64,000 nt of DNA from Bacteroidota bacterium (GTDB lineage Bacteria; Bacteroidota; Bacteroidia; Chitinophagales; Chitinophagaceae). The notes beneath the pieces were generated by a model. The model was not told the DNA's origin and ran no database searches. It saw only the letters and a program-made list of their open reading frames with translations. The translations under genes were made by a program, and so were the position numbers. Positions 25,852 through 35,814 of the stretch are shown piece after piece (position 1 is the stretch's first letter; each line of letters begins with the position of its first letter). The stretch lies in contig JAFAEM010000010.1 of assembly GCA_023424015.1 (NCBI GenBank), forward strand, positions 62,001 to 126,000, written 5' to 3'.

Positions 25852-27054
25852 ATGGAAAAAAACGAAGATTATTACCGGCAATTGCTGGAAAAATGGATGC
25901 GTGCGGAACTTACCCGGCATGAAGCCAATGAGATCCTGGATTACCTCAAAACGGATGATTCATCACGGCTTCTGCTCAAGAAAATGCAAGAAGGGTTTAA
26001 ACAGAGCATGGATCAGCCCGTCACTATTCCAAATGATATAAGTGAAAGGGTTCAAAATGAATTGTTGAAAAAAATCGGGGATGCTCCAGTTATTGAAATG
26101 CCGGCACGCAACCGGAGATTCAACTGGCTCAGGATTGCCGCGGCGGCTTTAATTGTCATTGGCCTGGGCAGCGTAACATATTTCACTCTTTTTAAAAAAT
26201 CAACAAAAAACGAGTTTACAGAAACGACCTTGCCAGTAGAAAAAGATAACGACGTCGAGGCGGGAAGTAACAAAGCTGTATTAACCCTGGCAGATGGAAC
26301 CAGGATCGAACTGGATGAAAAAGCAAAAGGTAGTTTGCTAAAACGCGGCGACGTATCCGTGATCAACGCGGAAGGTCAACTTATTTACGAAAACAAATCC
26401 ACTATACCAGTGGAAGTTGAATATAACTCCCTCACATCGGCACGTGGTCAAAGCTATTCACTCGTTCTTGCGGATGGCAGTAAACTCTGGCTGAATGCAG
26501 CTTCTTCCGTTCGCTTTCCAACCGCATTTACCGGCAATGAGCGTAGGGTGGAGATCACCGGGGAAGTCTATTTTGATGTAGCCAAAGATGCGACCCGGCC
26601 ATTTCATGTAAAAGTTAAGGATATGGACATCGAAGTGTTGGGTACCCAGTTCAATATCAACTCCTACACTGATGAAGCAACGATCAATACAACTCTGATA
26701 GAAGGTTCCGTAAAGGTTTCTTCAGGCATCAATGATATGGTCAGGCTGTCCCCTGGCCAGCAGGCACAGTTCTCAACCCCCGGTAGTTTGAAGGTGATGA
26801 AAAATGTAAATGTGGATGAGATCGTCGCATGGAAAAATGGCTATTTCCATTTTGAAAACGCTGATCTACGTTCTATCCTCCGGCAGTTTTCACGCTGGTA
26901 TGATATTGAAGTGGTATTTGAAGGCGAGTTAAAAAACAGGACTTTCCTGGCAATCGTCAGCCGCGAAAGTTCATTGTCAAGTGTATTAAAGATGCTGAAT
27001 GCAAATGATGTAAAGTTTCGGATAGAAGGTAAAAAACTTATTGTTCAATCGTAA
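25852..27054 (+). CDS. FecR-family anti-sigma factor/transmembrane signal relay
   Basis: The 400-residue protein has a cytoplasmic N-terminal region that should bind the sigma factor. One membrane helix follows (about 91-109, WLRIAAAALIVIGLGSVTYF). The periplasmic FecR domain is at about 195-290 (ARGQSYSLVLADGSKLWLNAASSVRFP...ERRVEITGEVYFDVAKDATRPFHVK...VLGTQFNINSY), and a DUF4974 domain closes it at about 325-400 (FHFENADLRSILRQFSRWYDIEVVFEG). It receives the signal from the N-terminal domain of the SusC partner through TonB and releases the sigma factor. It lies between sigma and susC, as usual in such loci. Confidence 0.93.
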   Translation: MEKNEDYYRQLLEKWMRAELTRHEANEILDYLKTDDSSRLLLKKMQEGFKQSMDQPVTIPNDISERVQNELLKKIGDAPVIEMPARNRRFNWLRIAAAALIVIGLGSVTYFTLFKKSTKNEFTETTLPVEKDNDVEAGSNKAVLTLADGTRIELDEKAKGSLLKRGDVSVINAEGQLIYENKSTIPVEVEYNSLTSARGQSYSLVLADGSKLWLNAASSVRFPTAFTGNERRVEITGEVYFDVAKDATRPFHVKVKDMDIEVLGTQFNINSYTDEATINTTLIEGSVKVSSGINDMVRLSPGQQAQFSTPGSLKVMKNVNVDEIVAWKNGYFHFENADLRSILRQFSRWYDIEVVFEGELKNRTFLAIVSRESSLSSVLKMLNANDVKFRIEGKKLIVQS

Positions 27055-27077
27055 TTAATAAACTATAGATAAAAAAA

Positions 27078-27105
27078 GCCAGGTGTGATTGAGCCCACCC
27101 CTGGC
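27078..27105 (+). other. hairpin in the fecR-susC spacer
   Basis: GCCAGG (27078-27083) pairs with CCTGGC (27100-27105), with further GGTG/CACC pairing inside. No clear T run follows, so it is not an obvious terminator. It could be an attenuator or a stabilising 5' structure of the susC message. Confidence 0.35.
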
Positions 27106-27167
27106 GCGTAAGGTTCACAAATAAAGTCGACTAAACCATTCTTCGTAAACCCAAACAATACAAATGT

Positions 27168-30100
27168 ATGAAATTGACTGCTTTTGTCAGCCAGGACCGC
27201 CAATCCTGGCCGTTCACCAAACTTGCCCTTGCTATGAAACTTACATCGATCCTTTTATTGGCCGTCTCGCTGCAGGTTGCGGCCCGAACAGACGCTCAAA
27301 CAGTAAGTTTAAAATTTCACAATGCACCACTCAAAAAGGTGCTCATTGAAGTCCAAAAACAGACAGGTCTCAACATTTTTATGGACGAGGCGCTGCTGGA
27401 AAAGTCGGGACGGGTTACCTTACAGGTACGGAATATGCCCGTTCAACAAGTGCTCGACCTATGCCTGTCAGGTGGAGAGCTTGGTTATACCATCGATGGT
27501 GGAACTATCGTAGTCAGAAAAAAGGCATTCCCAGTCATTACAAATACCGGCTTGTCGCTTCCTCCTCCGGCACCAGTGCCAATTAAGGGTACGGTCACCG
27601 ATGAAAACGGGGTCGCCCTTCGCGGAGCGACAATCAAGATAAAAGAAAATAACCTTGTGACTTCGGCTGACGCCGCGGGAAATTTCTCGCTGGAAGTACC
27701 TGAAGGTAGTTATATGCTAGTGATATCTTATGTCGGTTTTCAAACCCAGGAAGTCAGGGTATCTGGAAATGAAACCGTACGCATCGTACTCAAACAAGCC
27801 GACACCAAAATTGATGAAGTTGTGGTGGTTGGCTATGGAACGAAAAAAAGAGCCAATTTAACGGGCGCAGTCGAACAGATCAATGGAGAGGATATCGCGT
27901 TGCGGCCTGCTTCGAATATTTCCAACTCACTGCAGGGCCTTTTGCCTGGATTAAACATTCAAACCAATAACGGCAACCCCGGCGCATTGCCAGACATCAA
28001 TATCCGTGGTTTTAATTCACTCAATGGTGGAGGTCCATTGATTTTGATTGATGGAATAGAAGGTGATATTGAAAGGGTAAACCCTGCTGATGTAGAAAGC
28101 ATAACGGTTTTGAAAGATGCTGCATCCTCAGCCATTTACGGTGCAAGGGGTGCGTTTGGTGTTATCCTGATCACCACGAAAAAAGGAACTGAAGGCGATA
28201 TGGTAGTACGCTATACCAATAATTTTGGTGCTACTACGCCGACAACCCGCACCGATTACATTTCAGACCCCTATGAGTATGGGAAATTCATAGATGCTGC
28301 TATCTGGGGATATAATGGCACAAGTTATACCGGTTATGACGACGCAGATTGGGAACAGATCAGGAAAGTGGCAGCCGGAGAGATTGCCCCCTATGAAGAA
28401 TTGCAGCCCGATGGCACTTATAAATTCTTTGGAAAGACAAATTGGTACGATTACCTATTTAGAAAATGGCAGCCGACCGAAAATCATCATATCTCCATTT
28501 CTGGCGGTAGTAAAAAATTGCAGGGATATCTTTCAGGTCGTTACTATAAAACGAGTACGATACAAAATATCGTCGATGCGCCTTTAAAAAAATATAACCT
28601 AAAAGCCAACGTAAATTTCCAGGCAACTGACTGGCTGCAGCTTTCAAATAACCTGCAGTTCAATACAAGCGACCAGGTGGAATATGGTGGTTATCGAACA
28701 GGTTTTGGTGGCATCTGGAGCAATACAACCTGGTACAACCTGTTTGCTTTTCATCCTAACAGCATTAACGGAATACCTTTCGATTTTGCCGGGGGCGGTG
28801 CCCATGGTGCACTGGAGGATGCCAGCAACTGGATGCGGTATAACTCAGAACAGATCGTCAATACGATCAGTGCAAAACTTACACCTCTGAAAGGATTGCA
28901 GATAAACTTCGATTATAGCAATCAGCGTAATCATATTGCCAACAGTACACGTTTAAATACTTTCAGCCAGCTCACGGGAAATAAAGCGTTATTACAGACT
29001 GTAGGTGTGAACCGGCTTACCGAAAGTCGTAACCGCAGTTTTTATAACGCCCTGAACGTTTATGGCACTTATAACACGAACCTGGAAAATCATCATTTTA
29101 AGTTACTTCTGGGTTATAACCATGAAGATTATGAATCTGACAATATCCTTGCAGAGCAAGGCGGTCTGTTATTCAACGACCTGGCTAACCTGAATCTTGG
29201 TACGGACCTGTTGCGTGCTGATGGTTCAGCCAGTATATGGGCTATCAAAGGTTATTTTGGAAGGTTCAACTACGATTTTAAAAACAAGTATTTGCTTGAA
29301 GTAAACGCCCGCTATGATGGCTCTTCAAGATTCCCGAAAGAAAGCAGGTGGGGATTGTTCCCCTCGGTTTCAGCAGGATGGTATGTAAGCCGTGAAAAAT
29401 TCTGGGAACCCATCAGAAGAGTGGTCAGCTCATTTAAACTGAGAACATCATATGGTAAACTGGGAAACCAGAATGTAGGGTTGTACACCTTTTCACAAAT
29501 ACTTGGACTGGGGCAGACAACATGGTTAAATAATGGTACGCGGTTAAACTATGCCGGTCTGCCGGCACCATTACCAAGTGCAGTAAGCTGGGAATCGACC
29601 AGGACCGTCGACCTCGGCGTTGATCTCGCATTTTTCAACAACAGACTAACTGCGTCTTTTGACTGGTATGAGAAGAATACTTCCGAAATGTACCTACCAG
29701 GCGAACCTCTGCCAGCGGTGTTTGGTGCTGCAGAACCAAAAGAGAACATCGCAAGCCTGCGTAACAGGGGATTTGAATTCAGTTTAGGTTACACCAATAA
29801 ATTCACCGTTGCAGGATCACCACTCAACTTTAAAGCCACAGCCAGTATCTACAATTTTGAAGGTGTGATAACAAAATATCCGAATCCCAATGGCGTAATG
29901 AGTACCTATTGGGAAGGACAAAAATTAGGACAGATCTGGGGATACCATATCGACGGACAATTTCAGTCTGACAAAGAAGCAAGCGACTATCAGAATAGTT
30001 TCGCCAATCCATCCAGGGACCTGGGTAAGGTTTACAAATATATTATCAACACTGTTCAGAATACAGAATGGAAGGGTTTGAAAGCAGGAGATGTAAAATA

Positions 30101-30737
30101 TGTGGACCTTGATGGTGATGGATCAATAGATAAGGGCGAATATACGCTGGCTGATCATGGAGACCTCCGGCCAATCGGTAACGCTATGCCGCAGTTCCCC
30201 TTTGGCTTTAGTATCATGGCCGACTGGAAAGGTTTTGATCTTTCGATTGCCGGTACCGGCGTTTCCCGCCAGGACTGGTATCCTACCGGTGATATTTTCT
30301 GGGGCCCTTATGAACGTCCTTACCTTTCATTTATAAGGAAAGATCTTGCGACCAATGCATGGACACCTGAAACACCAGGTAATACTTACCCACAGATCTA
30401 TCGTGGCTATGCCTCGCTGGGCGCAGAGCGATCGCTGGGTGAAGTGAATGACTACTACCTGACCAATGTGGGTTATTTAAGGATACGCAATCTTACAGTG
30501 GGTTATACCTTACCGGCATCGATGACAAGAAAAATAAAGGTTCAAAACCTGAGGATCTATCTCAGTGGAGAAAACATTCTAACCTGGCGCTTTGGTAAAC
30601 TGACCAGGTATATCGATCCTGAACAGGCCGGATCCGGAATCAATTACAACAACCCGGGCGACGCGGTGCAAAGAGCACGCCTCGAAGATTACCCCATCGG
30701 TAAAACAATTTCAGCCGGCATCAGCCTTACCCTGTAA
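27168..30737 (+). CDS. SusC/RagA-type TonB-dependent outer membrane transporter with STN signalling domain
   Basis: The protein has 1189 residues. The leader, MKLTAF...MKLTSILLLAVSLQVAA, with an N-terminal extension before the signal peptide, is usual for the FecR-linked SusC proteins of this family, so I kept the first ATG. Next come an STN/secretin-like signalling domain (about 45-115), a carboxypeptidase-like beta-sandwich (about 138-215, IKGTVTDENGVALRGATIKI), and the plug with DEVVVVGYGTKKRANLTGAV near 221-240. The 22-strand barrel ends in AGISLTL. It imports a ligand across the outer membrane with the SusD partner and signals occupancy through STN to FecR. The substrate is unknown. Confidence 0.95.
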   Translation: MKLTAFVSQDRQSWPFTKLALAMKLTSILLLAVSLQVAARTDAQTVSLKFHNAPLKKVLIEVQKQTGLNIFMDEALLEKSGRVTLQVRNMPVQQVLDLCLSGGELGYTIDGGTIVVRKKAFPVITNTGLSLPPPAPVPIKGTVTDENGVALRGATIKIKENNLVTSADAAGNFSLEVPEGSYMLVISYVGFQTQEVRVSGNETVRIVLKQADTKIDEVVVVGYGTKKRANLTGAVEQINGEDIALRPASNISNSLQGLLPGLNIQTNNGNPGALPDINIRGFNSLNGGGPLILIDGIEGDIERVNPADVESITVLKDAASSAIYGARGAFGVILITTKKGTEGDMVVRYTNNFGATTPTTRTDYISDPYEYGKFIDAAIWGYNGTSYTGYDDADWEQIRKVAAGEIAPYEELQPDGTYKFFGKTNWYDYLFRKWQPTENHHISISGGSKKLQGYLSGRYYKTSTIQNIVDAPLKKYNLKANVNFQATDWLQLSNNLQFNTSDQVEYGGYRTGFGGIWSNTTWYNLFAFHPNSINGIPFDFAGGGAHGALEDASNWMRYNSEQIVNTISAKLTPLKGLQINFDYSNQRNHIANSTRLNTFSQLTGNKALLQTVGVNRLTESRNRSFYNALNVYGTYNTNLENHHFKLLLGYNHEDYESDNILAEQGGLLFNDLANLNLGTDLLRADGSASIWAIKGYFGRFNYDFKNKYLLEVNARYDGSSRFPKESRWGLFPSVSAGWYVSREKFWEPIRRVVSSFKLRTSYGKLGNQNVGLYTFSQILGLGQTTWLNNGTRLNYAGLPAPLPSAVSWESTRTVDLGVDLAFFNNRLTASFDWYEKNTSEMYLPGEPLPAVFGAAEPKENIASLRNRGFEFSLGYTNKFTVAGSPLNFKATASIYNFEGVITKYPNPNGVMSTYWEGQKLGQIWGYHIDGQFQSDKEASDYQNSFANPSRDLGKVYKYIINTVQNTEWKGLKAGDVKYVDLDGDGSIDKGEYTLADHGDLRPIGNAMPQFPFGFSIMADWKGFDLSIAGTGVSRQDWYPTGDIFWGPYERPYLSFIRKDLATNAWTPETPGNTYPQIYRGYASLGAERSLGEVNDYYLTNVGYLRIRNLTVGYTLPASMTRKIKVQNLRIYLSGENILTWRFGKLTRYIDPEQAGSGINYNNPGDAVQRARLEDYPIGKTISAGISLTL

Positions 30738-30766
30738 CCATTTTCGAACGATTAAAAAATTGACAA

Positions 30767-32506
30767 ATGAAGAAGCTAAATATAATTCCGGTTTTATCAT
30801 GCTTAATTTTCCTGGCCGGTTGTACAAAAGATCTCGACGCACCTCCCAAAGACCGGCTGGATGCAAATCTCTTTTTCAACACCGCAACCGATCTTGAAGT
30901 ATATACAAATGGATTTTATGATATGCTGCCCGGCACTACGGTGTATGATGCAGCATATGGTGAGACATCAGACGATATTGTACCCCTGATCGTTCCTGAC
31001 AGGATCAGGGGCACAAGACTCGTACCGGTTGGTCGTGGTACCGGTAACTGGTCATGGGGAAATCTGCGGTCAATAAATTTCTTTCTCCAAAACTACCAGA
31101 AGTGCCCCGATGAAGCGGCTAAGCTTAAATATGGCGGTGTTGCCAGGTTCTTCAGGGCATTCTTCTATTTTGATAAAGTGAAAATGTTTGGGGATGTGCC
31201 ATGGTATAGCAAAGTGCTGGAAGCAGGTGATGAAGATCTATACAAAGCACGTGATTCACGAAAGGTAGTGATGGATTCTGTTCTGGAAGACATCAACTAC
31301 GCTGTACAGCATATTCCCGCGGAAGTACAACTCAATAGAATAACAAAGTACACCGCGCTGATCTTAAAAGCACGGATATGCCTGTTTGAGGGTAGCTTCA
31401 GGAAATACCATAATCTCGGTGACCATGAAAGATTTCTGAATGAAGCTGTTGCCGCTTCAGGTGAATTGATCAATTCCGGCGCCTATAAGATTTTTACAAC
31501 AGGCGGTGCTAACAGTTCTTACAGGGAACTATTTGCGAGAAATGTGCAAACCCCCGTTGAAACCATTTTGGCCAGGGATTATAGCAACGACCTTGTGCGG
31601 CATACGATCGCTTACCTGATGACATCTCCTACCGCCGGATCTTTTGGTATCACTAAGGACGTTATTAATAGCTATCTTATGAAAGACGGTACCCGCTTCA
31701 CTGATATCCCCGGCTATGAAACAATGGGCTACCTGGAAGAAATGCAGAACCGCGATCCCAGGCTTACCCAAACTACAGCCGGTCCTAACTTCTCGGTATA
31801 TGGCTCTTCTACTCCAGAACCGGTAAGTTTAAATGCCACAACAACAGGTTACCGCGTAATAAAAGCACTACCCGACCGCAGCCAATGGAATTCGACCAGC
31901 TCCTATAATGACATTATTCTGTTTCGACTGGCAGAGGCGTACCTGATCTTTGCCGAAGCAAAGGCCGAGTTGGGCACACTTACCCAGGCCGATCTTAACA
32001 TTACGATTAATTTACTCCGCGACAGGGTCGCCATGCCACACCTTGATATGGCTGCTGCCAATGCAGACCCGGATCCCTATCTGCTTTCAATGTATCCTAA
32101 TGTTGATAACGGGCCTAACCGTGGTGTGATCCTTGAAATTCGCAGGGAAAGAAGACTGGAACTATTTAATGAAGGGTTTCGTTGGGATGACCTGATGCGC
32201 TGGAAAGAAGGCAAAAAGCTTGAGAAGCCAATGCTTGGCATCTATTTCCCGGGGCTGGGTGCTTATGACTTCACGGGTGATGGTAAAGCCGATGTTTACG
32301 TACATGATGGGAATACAGGGGGTGCACCCGCAGGTATCACATCATTTATAAATATCAAACAAAGGCCGCTCACTGACGGCACATCGGGGAATCTAAACCC
32401 ATTCAGGATCGCAGTGGTCTTCGATGAATCTAAAGACTACTATTACCCGATCCCTCAGGAAGATATCACCCTGAATAAGAACCTTGTTCAAAATCCTAAC
32501 TGGTAA
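30767..32506 (+). CDS. SusD/RagB-type nutrient-binding lipoprotein
   Basis: This 579-residue protein has a lipoprotein signal ending LAGC (Cys at about 19). The start of the mature part, DLDAPPKDRLDANLFFNTATDLEVYTNGFY, is the classical SusD N-terminal segment, and FDKVKMFGDVPWYSK is the conserved TPR-region motif. The end has ILEIRRERRLELFNEGFRWDDLMRWKEG, the hallmark RxERRxEL..EG.R..DL.RW, and YYYPIPQEDITLNKNLVQNP. It caps the SusC barrel from the outer face and binds the ligand. It follows susC by 29 bases and precedes the TIM-barrel gene by 15. The ligand class is not readable. Confidence 0.95.
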   Translation: MKKLNIIPVLSCLIFLAGCTKDLDAPPKDRLDANLFFNTATDLEVYTNGFYDMLPGTTVYDAAYGETSDDIVPLIVPDRIRGTRLVPVGRGTGNWSWGNLRSINFFLQNYQKCPDEAAKLKYGGVARFFRAFFYFDKVKMFGDVPWYSKVLEAGDEDLYKARDSRKVVMDSVLEDINYAVQHIPAEVQLNRITKYTALILKARICLFEGSFRKYHNLGDHERFLNEAVAASGELINSGAYKIFTTGGANSSYRELFARNVQTPVETILARDYSNDLVRHTIAYLMTSPTAGSFGITKDVINSYLMKDGTRFTDIPGYETMGYLEEMQNRDPRLTQTTAGPNFSVYGSSTPEPVSLNATTTGYRVIKALPDRSQWNSTSSYNDIILFRLAEAYLIFAEAKAELGTLTQADLNITINLLRDRVAMPHLDMAAANADPDPYLLSMYPNVDNGPNRGVILEIRRERRLELFNEGFRWDDLMRWKEGKKLEKPMLGIYFPGLGAYDFTGDGKADVYVHDGNTGGAPAGITSFINIKQRPLTDGTSGNLNPFRIAVVFDESKDYYYPIPQEDITLNKNLVQNPNW

Positions 32507-32521
32507 AATTTCATATCAGCT

Positions 32522-33469
32522 ATGAGAAGAAAAATTTCGATGGCAGCAGTCTTACTGACGTTTTTGATGACTAAGGTCGACACTTTAATGGCACAACCTG
32601 CCCCGTTGCCCCAGCCTTTAAAGGTTGGTTACTCGATACCCGTTGCAAACATCGGCCCGGAAAATATGGAGTATGCAAAAGCAAATGGCATAGATTACCT
32701 CGAAGTCTCCTTTGCAGCATATATTGATTCGAACCGCAATTTCAGGTTTAATGACACAGTGCTTTCACAAAAGGTGAAACAGGCTAAATCTTTTGCTGAA
32801 AATGCAGGCATAGAAATCTGGTCAGTACATATGCCTTATGGGAAAAATATCGATATTTCATTAAGCCAGGAAACGGAAAGAGAACAGGTGGTACTGTTAC
32901 ATAAAAAAGTACTGGAACTATGCAGGTTATTAGAACCTAAGGTCATTTTATTTCATCCCAGTTATTACCTCGGGCTGAACGAACGCGAATTGAGAAAAAA
33001 ACAGATGATCAAATCAGCCCTGGAGCTCAATGAAGCCGTAAAAAAAATCGGTGCCATCATGGTGGTAGAAAACATGCTGGGACCGGAGTTGAAGAAAGAT
33101 GCGGAACGTGAAAGACCGTTGTGTCGCACCGTGGAAGAAACGAAGGAAATCATGGCACAATTACCCGCCGATATCTACTCCGCGGTGGATATGAATCATA
33201 TCAAGAATCCCGAATTCCTGATCCGTGCTATGGGCACGCGTCTGAAATCCGTTCATATCGCCGATGGTAACGGCCGGGAGGAAAACCATTACCTGCCTTG
33301 CTCGGGAAAAGGTGAAAACAACTGGACAGAAATCCTTTCGGCACTCGAAGCTGCGCAATACAAAGGACCTTTTATCTACGAAAGCAAGATTAAAGACGTA
33401 AATGAACTTAAACCCTGTTATGATTCTTTATTTAAAGCGTTTATTTCGGATAGGTATAGCAGTCGTTAG
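32522..33469 (+). CDS. exported sugar phosphate isomerase/epimerase-type TIM-barrel protein
   Basis: The protein has 315 residues with a signal peptide (about 1-25, ending MAQ), so it should be periplasmic. The rest is an AP endonuclease 2/xylose isomerase-like TIM barrel: GIDYLEVSFA near 56, IWSVHMPYGK near 100, VILFHPSYYLG near 140 and VVENMLGPE near 180. YSAVDMNHIKNPEFLIRAMGTRLKSVHIADGNG near 220-252 supplies metal-ligand Glu, Asp and His residues, and FIYESK near 283 ends the pattern. It probably isomerises or epimerises, or cleaves, a sugar-like compound taken up by the SusCD pair. Its 3' end overlaps the next gene by about 50 bases, evidence for one transcript. Confidence 0.85.
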   Translation: MRRKISMAAVLLTFLMTKVDTLMAQPAPLPQPLKVGYSIPVANIGPENMEYAKANGIDYLEVSFAAYIDSNRNFRFNDTVLSQKVKQAKSFAENAGIEIWSVHMPYGKNIDISLSQETEREQVVLLHKKVLELCRLLEPKVILFHPSYYLGLNERELRKKQMIKSALELNEAVKKIGAIMVVENMLGPELKKDAERERPLCRTVEETKEIMAQLPADIYSAVDMNHIKNPEFLIRAMGTRLKSVHIADGNGREENHYLPCSGKGENNWTEILSALEAAQYKGPFIYESKIKDVNELKPCYDSLFKAFISDRYSSR

Positions 33470-34676
33470 TTTTACATTGGTCCTGAGTTCCCAGGTTGGG
33501 CAGGTCGTTGCCCAACCTCTTTATTTTAACGAGGCCGCTTTTACATCAAAAACTTTCCCGCTGCTTTCCGCCATAGGAAACAACCGACGAGCCGTATCCA
33601 TTCTAAAAAAAGATAAGATACTGTCCGGCCTGGTCAATGCCCGATTTAAGCGTATGCAGGATTATTCTTCCTGCACCAAAGTGCAGTGTTATGCAGAATT
33701 GCTGAAGTGGTGGACACAGGAGATCATTGTTTCGGGCGACGAGTTAATAAAGCTTTACCAGCACAAAAAGCCTGTCAGGAAACTGGTCTCGCAATTGCGT
33801 AGACAAAATGCCTACCCTTTATATGAAAAAGAGTCAGACACCGCCCTGCTTCGCAAAGCCTGGACTGATGCTGCATTGGGCATGAATCAAATATTCGAAG
33901 TTTATATTAAAGGTGAAAAGCCCCGATATCCGAAAATTGATTCCATAAGTTTTTCGCCGGGTGATAGTTCCTTTAAACTGCAGTTATCCAGGTTAATGTA
34001 TGATGTCAATAAACTCAGGAATAGACAACTGTTTTATGAAGCGGAATTAATAGCTGCCATGCGGGTCTTAAAAATAAACGGGCGTTGTGAAGCTGTAAAT
34101 TACACTCCGCTGGAGGCAGGATTAAACGAACAACCTTTTAAGAAAATCCGAAGTATTGACTTTAGCCAATACCAGTATAGCCTGATCCTTATACCCGGAC
34201 TCGGCCCCGAAATTCCTGGTCAGGCGCTGGCGCCGGCGGCAATAAGACGCTGCGAAGCCGGTGTGGCCCGATATAAGAAAGGGCTGGCGCCTTTTATAGT
34301 TGTATCAGGTGGAAATGTTCATCCCTTCAGAACTCCATACAACGAAGCCGTCGAAATGAAAAAATATATTGTTGAAGAACTGGGAGTGCCGGGTGAGCTT
34401 GTATTCATTGAACCCGATGCCCGGCACACTACTACCAATATCAGGAATACAGGCCGCATGATCTATCGATTTGGTTTACCAATGAATAAACCAGTTCTGA
34501 TCGTAACTGATTCCAGCCAGGCTGCTTATATTGCCGGCCGTATGAGATCGATCGCGCTCAGGGACCTTGGCTATCTGCCCTATCAGGATCTGAGACTTAT
34601 AATTGAAAACGAGGTTGAATTTTATCCTGCCAAACTTTCACTACATCCTGATCCTTTAGATCCACTGGACCCTTAA
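33420..34676 (+). CDS. YdcF/DUF218-domain protein, exported
   Basis: Of several ATGs, that at 33420 gives MILYLKRLFRIG and a signal peptide ending VVAQ, so I prefer it to 33402; the protein then has about 418 residues. The N-terminal half (to about 240) is alpha-helical and not recognised. The C-terminal part, about 255-400, is a DUF218/ElyC-SanA-YdcF domain: LILIPGLG, RCEAGVARYKKGLAPFIVVSGG, EAVEMKKYIVEELGVPGELVFIEPDARHTTTNIRNT, VLIVTDSSQAAYIAGRM. DUF218 proteins act in the envelope, with unclear chemistry. It overlaps the TIM-barrel gene, so it belongs to the susCD operon. Confidence 0.82.
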   Translation: MILYLKRLFRIGIAVVSFTLVLSSQVGQVVAQPLYFNEAAFTSKTFPLLSAIGNNRRAVSILKKDKILSGLVNARFKRMQDYSSCTKVQCYAELLKWWTQEIIVSGDELIKLYQHKKPVRKLVSQLRRQNAYPLYEKESDTALLRKAWTDAALGMNQIFEVYIKGEKPRYPKIDSISFSPGDSSFKLQLSRLMYDVNKLRNRQLFYEAELIAAMRVLKINGRCEAVNYTPLEAGLNEQPFKKIRSIDFSQYQYSLILIPGLGPEIPGQALAPAAIRRCEAGVARYKKGLAPFIVVSGGNVHPFRTPYNEAVEMKKYIVEELGVPGELVFIEPDARHTTTNIRNTGRMIYRFGLPMNKPVLIVTDSSQAAYIAGRMRSIALRDLGYLPYQDLRLIIENEVEFYPAKLSLHPDPLDPLDP

Positions 34677-34735
34677 GCGTATAATTTATAAGAATAGAAG
34701 TTATCTTACCCTCTATACTAAAACTACAATGTACA

Positions 34736-35812
34736 ATGTTGCAAAAATTTTTTCTGAACCTGATCTTTATGTCCCTCATGACAAACGCTAAAGCACAAAA
34801 GGAACCATCATACGTTTTTGTCGATGCTTCGGAATTGTCGGTTTCAGGCAGGGCTGCTGCGATACCCCAGAAAACATTCCATCGTGTTGAATCCAAATAC
34901 CTTCTGGATCTACCTGCCAGGGTAGCTGAACTTGCCACTAATTCGGCGGGGATATATGTAAGTTTCAAGACTGATTCAAAAAATATTTCTCTGAAATGGA
35001 CGTTGGAAAAATATAATACTCGTTGGAACATGACATCCCTTGCCATAAATGGCCTGGACCTCTATGCGTGGAACGGGAAGAAATGGCAGTTTATGGCGCC
35101 TGCAAGGGCTTCTTCAGCTACCAATGAGGCTGTACTGATCAACGACCTGGATGGTAATATGCGCCATTACCGTTTATACCTGCCTTTGTATGCCGAGTTG
35201 AAAACGCTGGAAATCGGTGTTGATAGCCTGTCAATCATAGATGCCCCCGATCAGACATTTCTACCATCAAAGAAAGTGGTTATCTATGGCTCCAGTATTA
35301 CCCAGGGTGCTTCGGCCTCACGGCCAGGAATGGCCTATCCATCGATATTATCGCGCCAGTTGAATATCGAGACATTCAATATGGGTTTTAGCGGAAGCGG
35401 TAAAATGGAAATAATATTGGCTGATGTTTTAGCTTCCATGGAAGCAGATATTTATATCCTGGATTGTGTCCCCAACCCTTCACCCGCTGAAATCAAAGAG
35501 CGGACTGTCCCCTTCGTAAAAAGACTCCGGGCTTTAAAACCAGGTGTGCCAATAATAATGGTTGAAAGTATCATACGGGAGCAATCGCACTGGAGTGAAC
35601 CCAGAGGTAAAAGAATGTCTGAACAAAACGCTGAGTTCCGAAAAGCATTTGAAAAACTGTCAAGTGAAAAGTATCAGGACTTACATTATATTCCGGCTAC
35701 ACATCTAACCGGGGATGATCATGAAGCTACAATCGACGGAACACATCTAACCGACCTGGGATTCACACGTATTGCAGAAATCATTGGAAAGACACTCCAA
35801 CGTCTGTTGTAA
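34736..35812 (+). CDS. exported SGNH/GDSL-type hydrolase (carbohydrate esterase-like)
   Basis: The 358-residue protein has a signal peptide (to about residue 21, NAKAQ). A beta-sandwich region at about 25-175 matches the N-terminal domain of SGNH proteins in Bacteroidota. The SGNH domain follows: block I VVIYGSSITQGAS with the catalytic Ser near 184, block II with Gly in NMGFSGSG near 217-222, block III with Asn in DCVPNPSP, and block V DGTHLTDLGF near 336-345 with Asp and His. It probably removes an acyl (for instance acetyl) group from a glycan or glycoside. It is the last plus-strand gene of the susCD locus and ends two bases before the convergent gene. Confidence 0.87.
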   Translation: MLQKFFLNLIFMSLMTNAKAQKEPSYVFVDASELSVSGRAAAIPQKTFHRVESKYLLDLPARVAELATNSAGIYVSFKTDSKNISLKWTLEKYNTRWNMTSLAINGLDLYAWNGKKWQFMAPARASSATNEAVLINDLDGNMRHYRLYLPLYAELKTLEIGVDSLSIIDAPDQTFLPSKKVVIYGSSITQGASASRPGMAYPSILSRQLNIETFNMGFSGSGKMEIILADVLASMEADIYILDCVPNPSPAEIKERTVPFVKRLRALKPGVPIIMVESIIREQSHWSEPRGKRMSEQNAEFRKAFEKLSSEKYQDLHYIPATHLTGDDHEATIDGTHLTDLGFTRIAEIIGKTLQRLL

Positions 35813-35814
35813 AG

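Noticed and set aside
33402..33469. A frameshift joining the TIM-barrel and DUF218 genes
   Set aside because: The second gene has its own ATG and signal peptide, so an overlap is the simpler reading.
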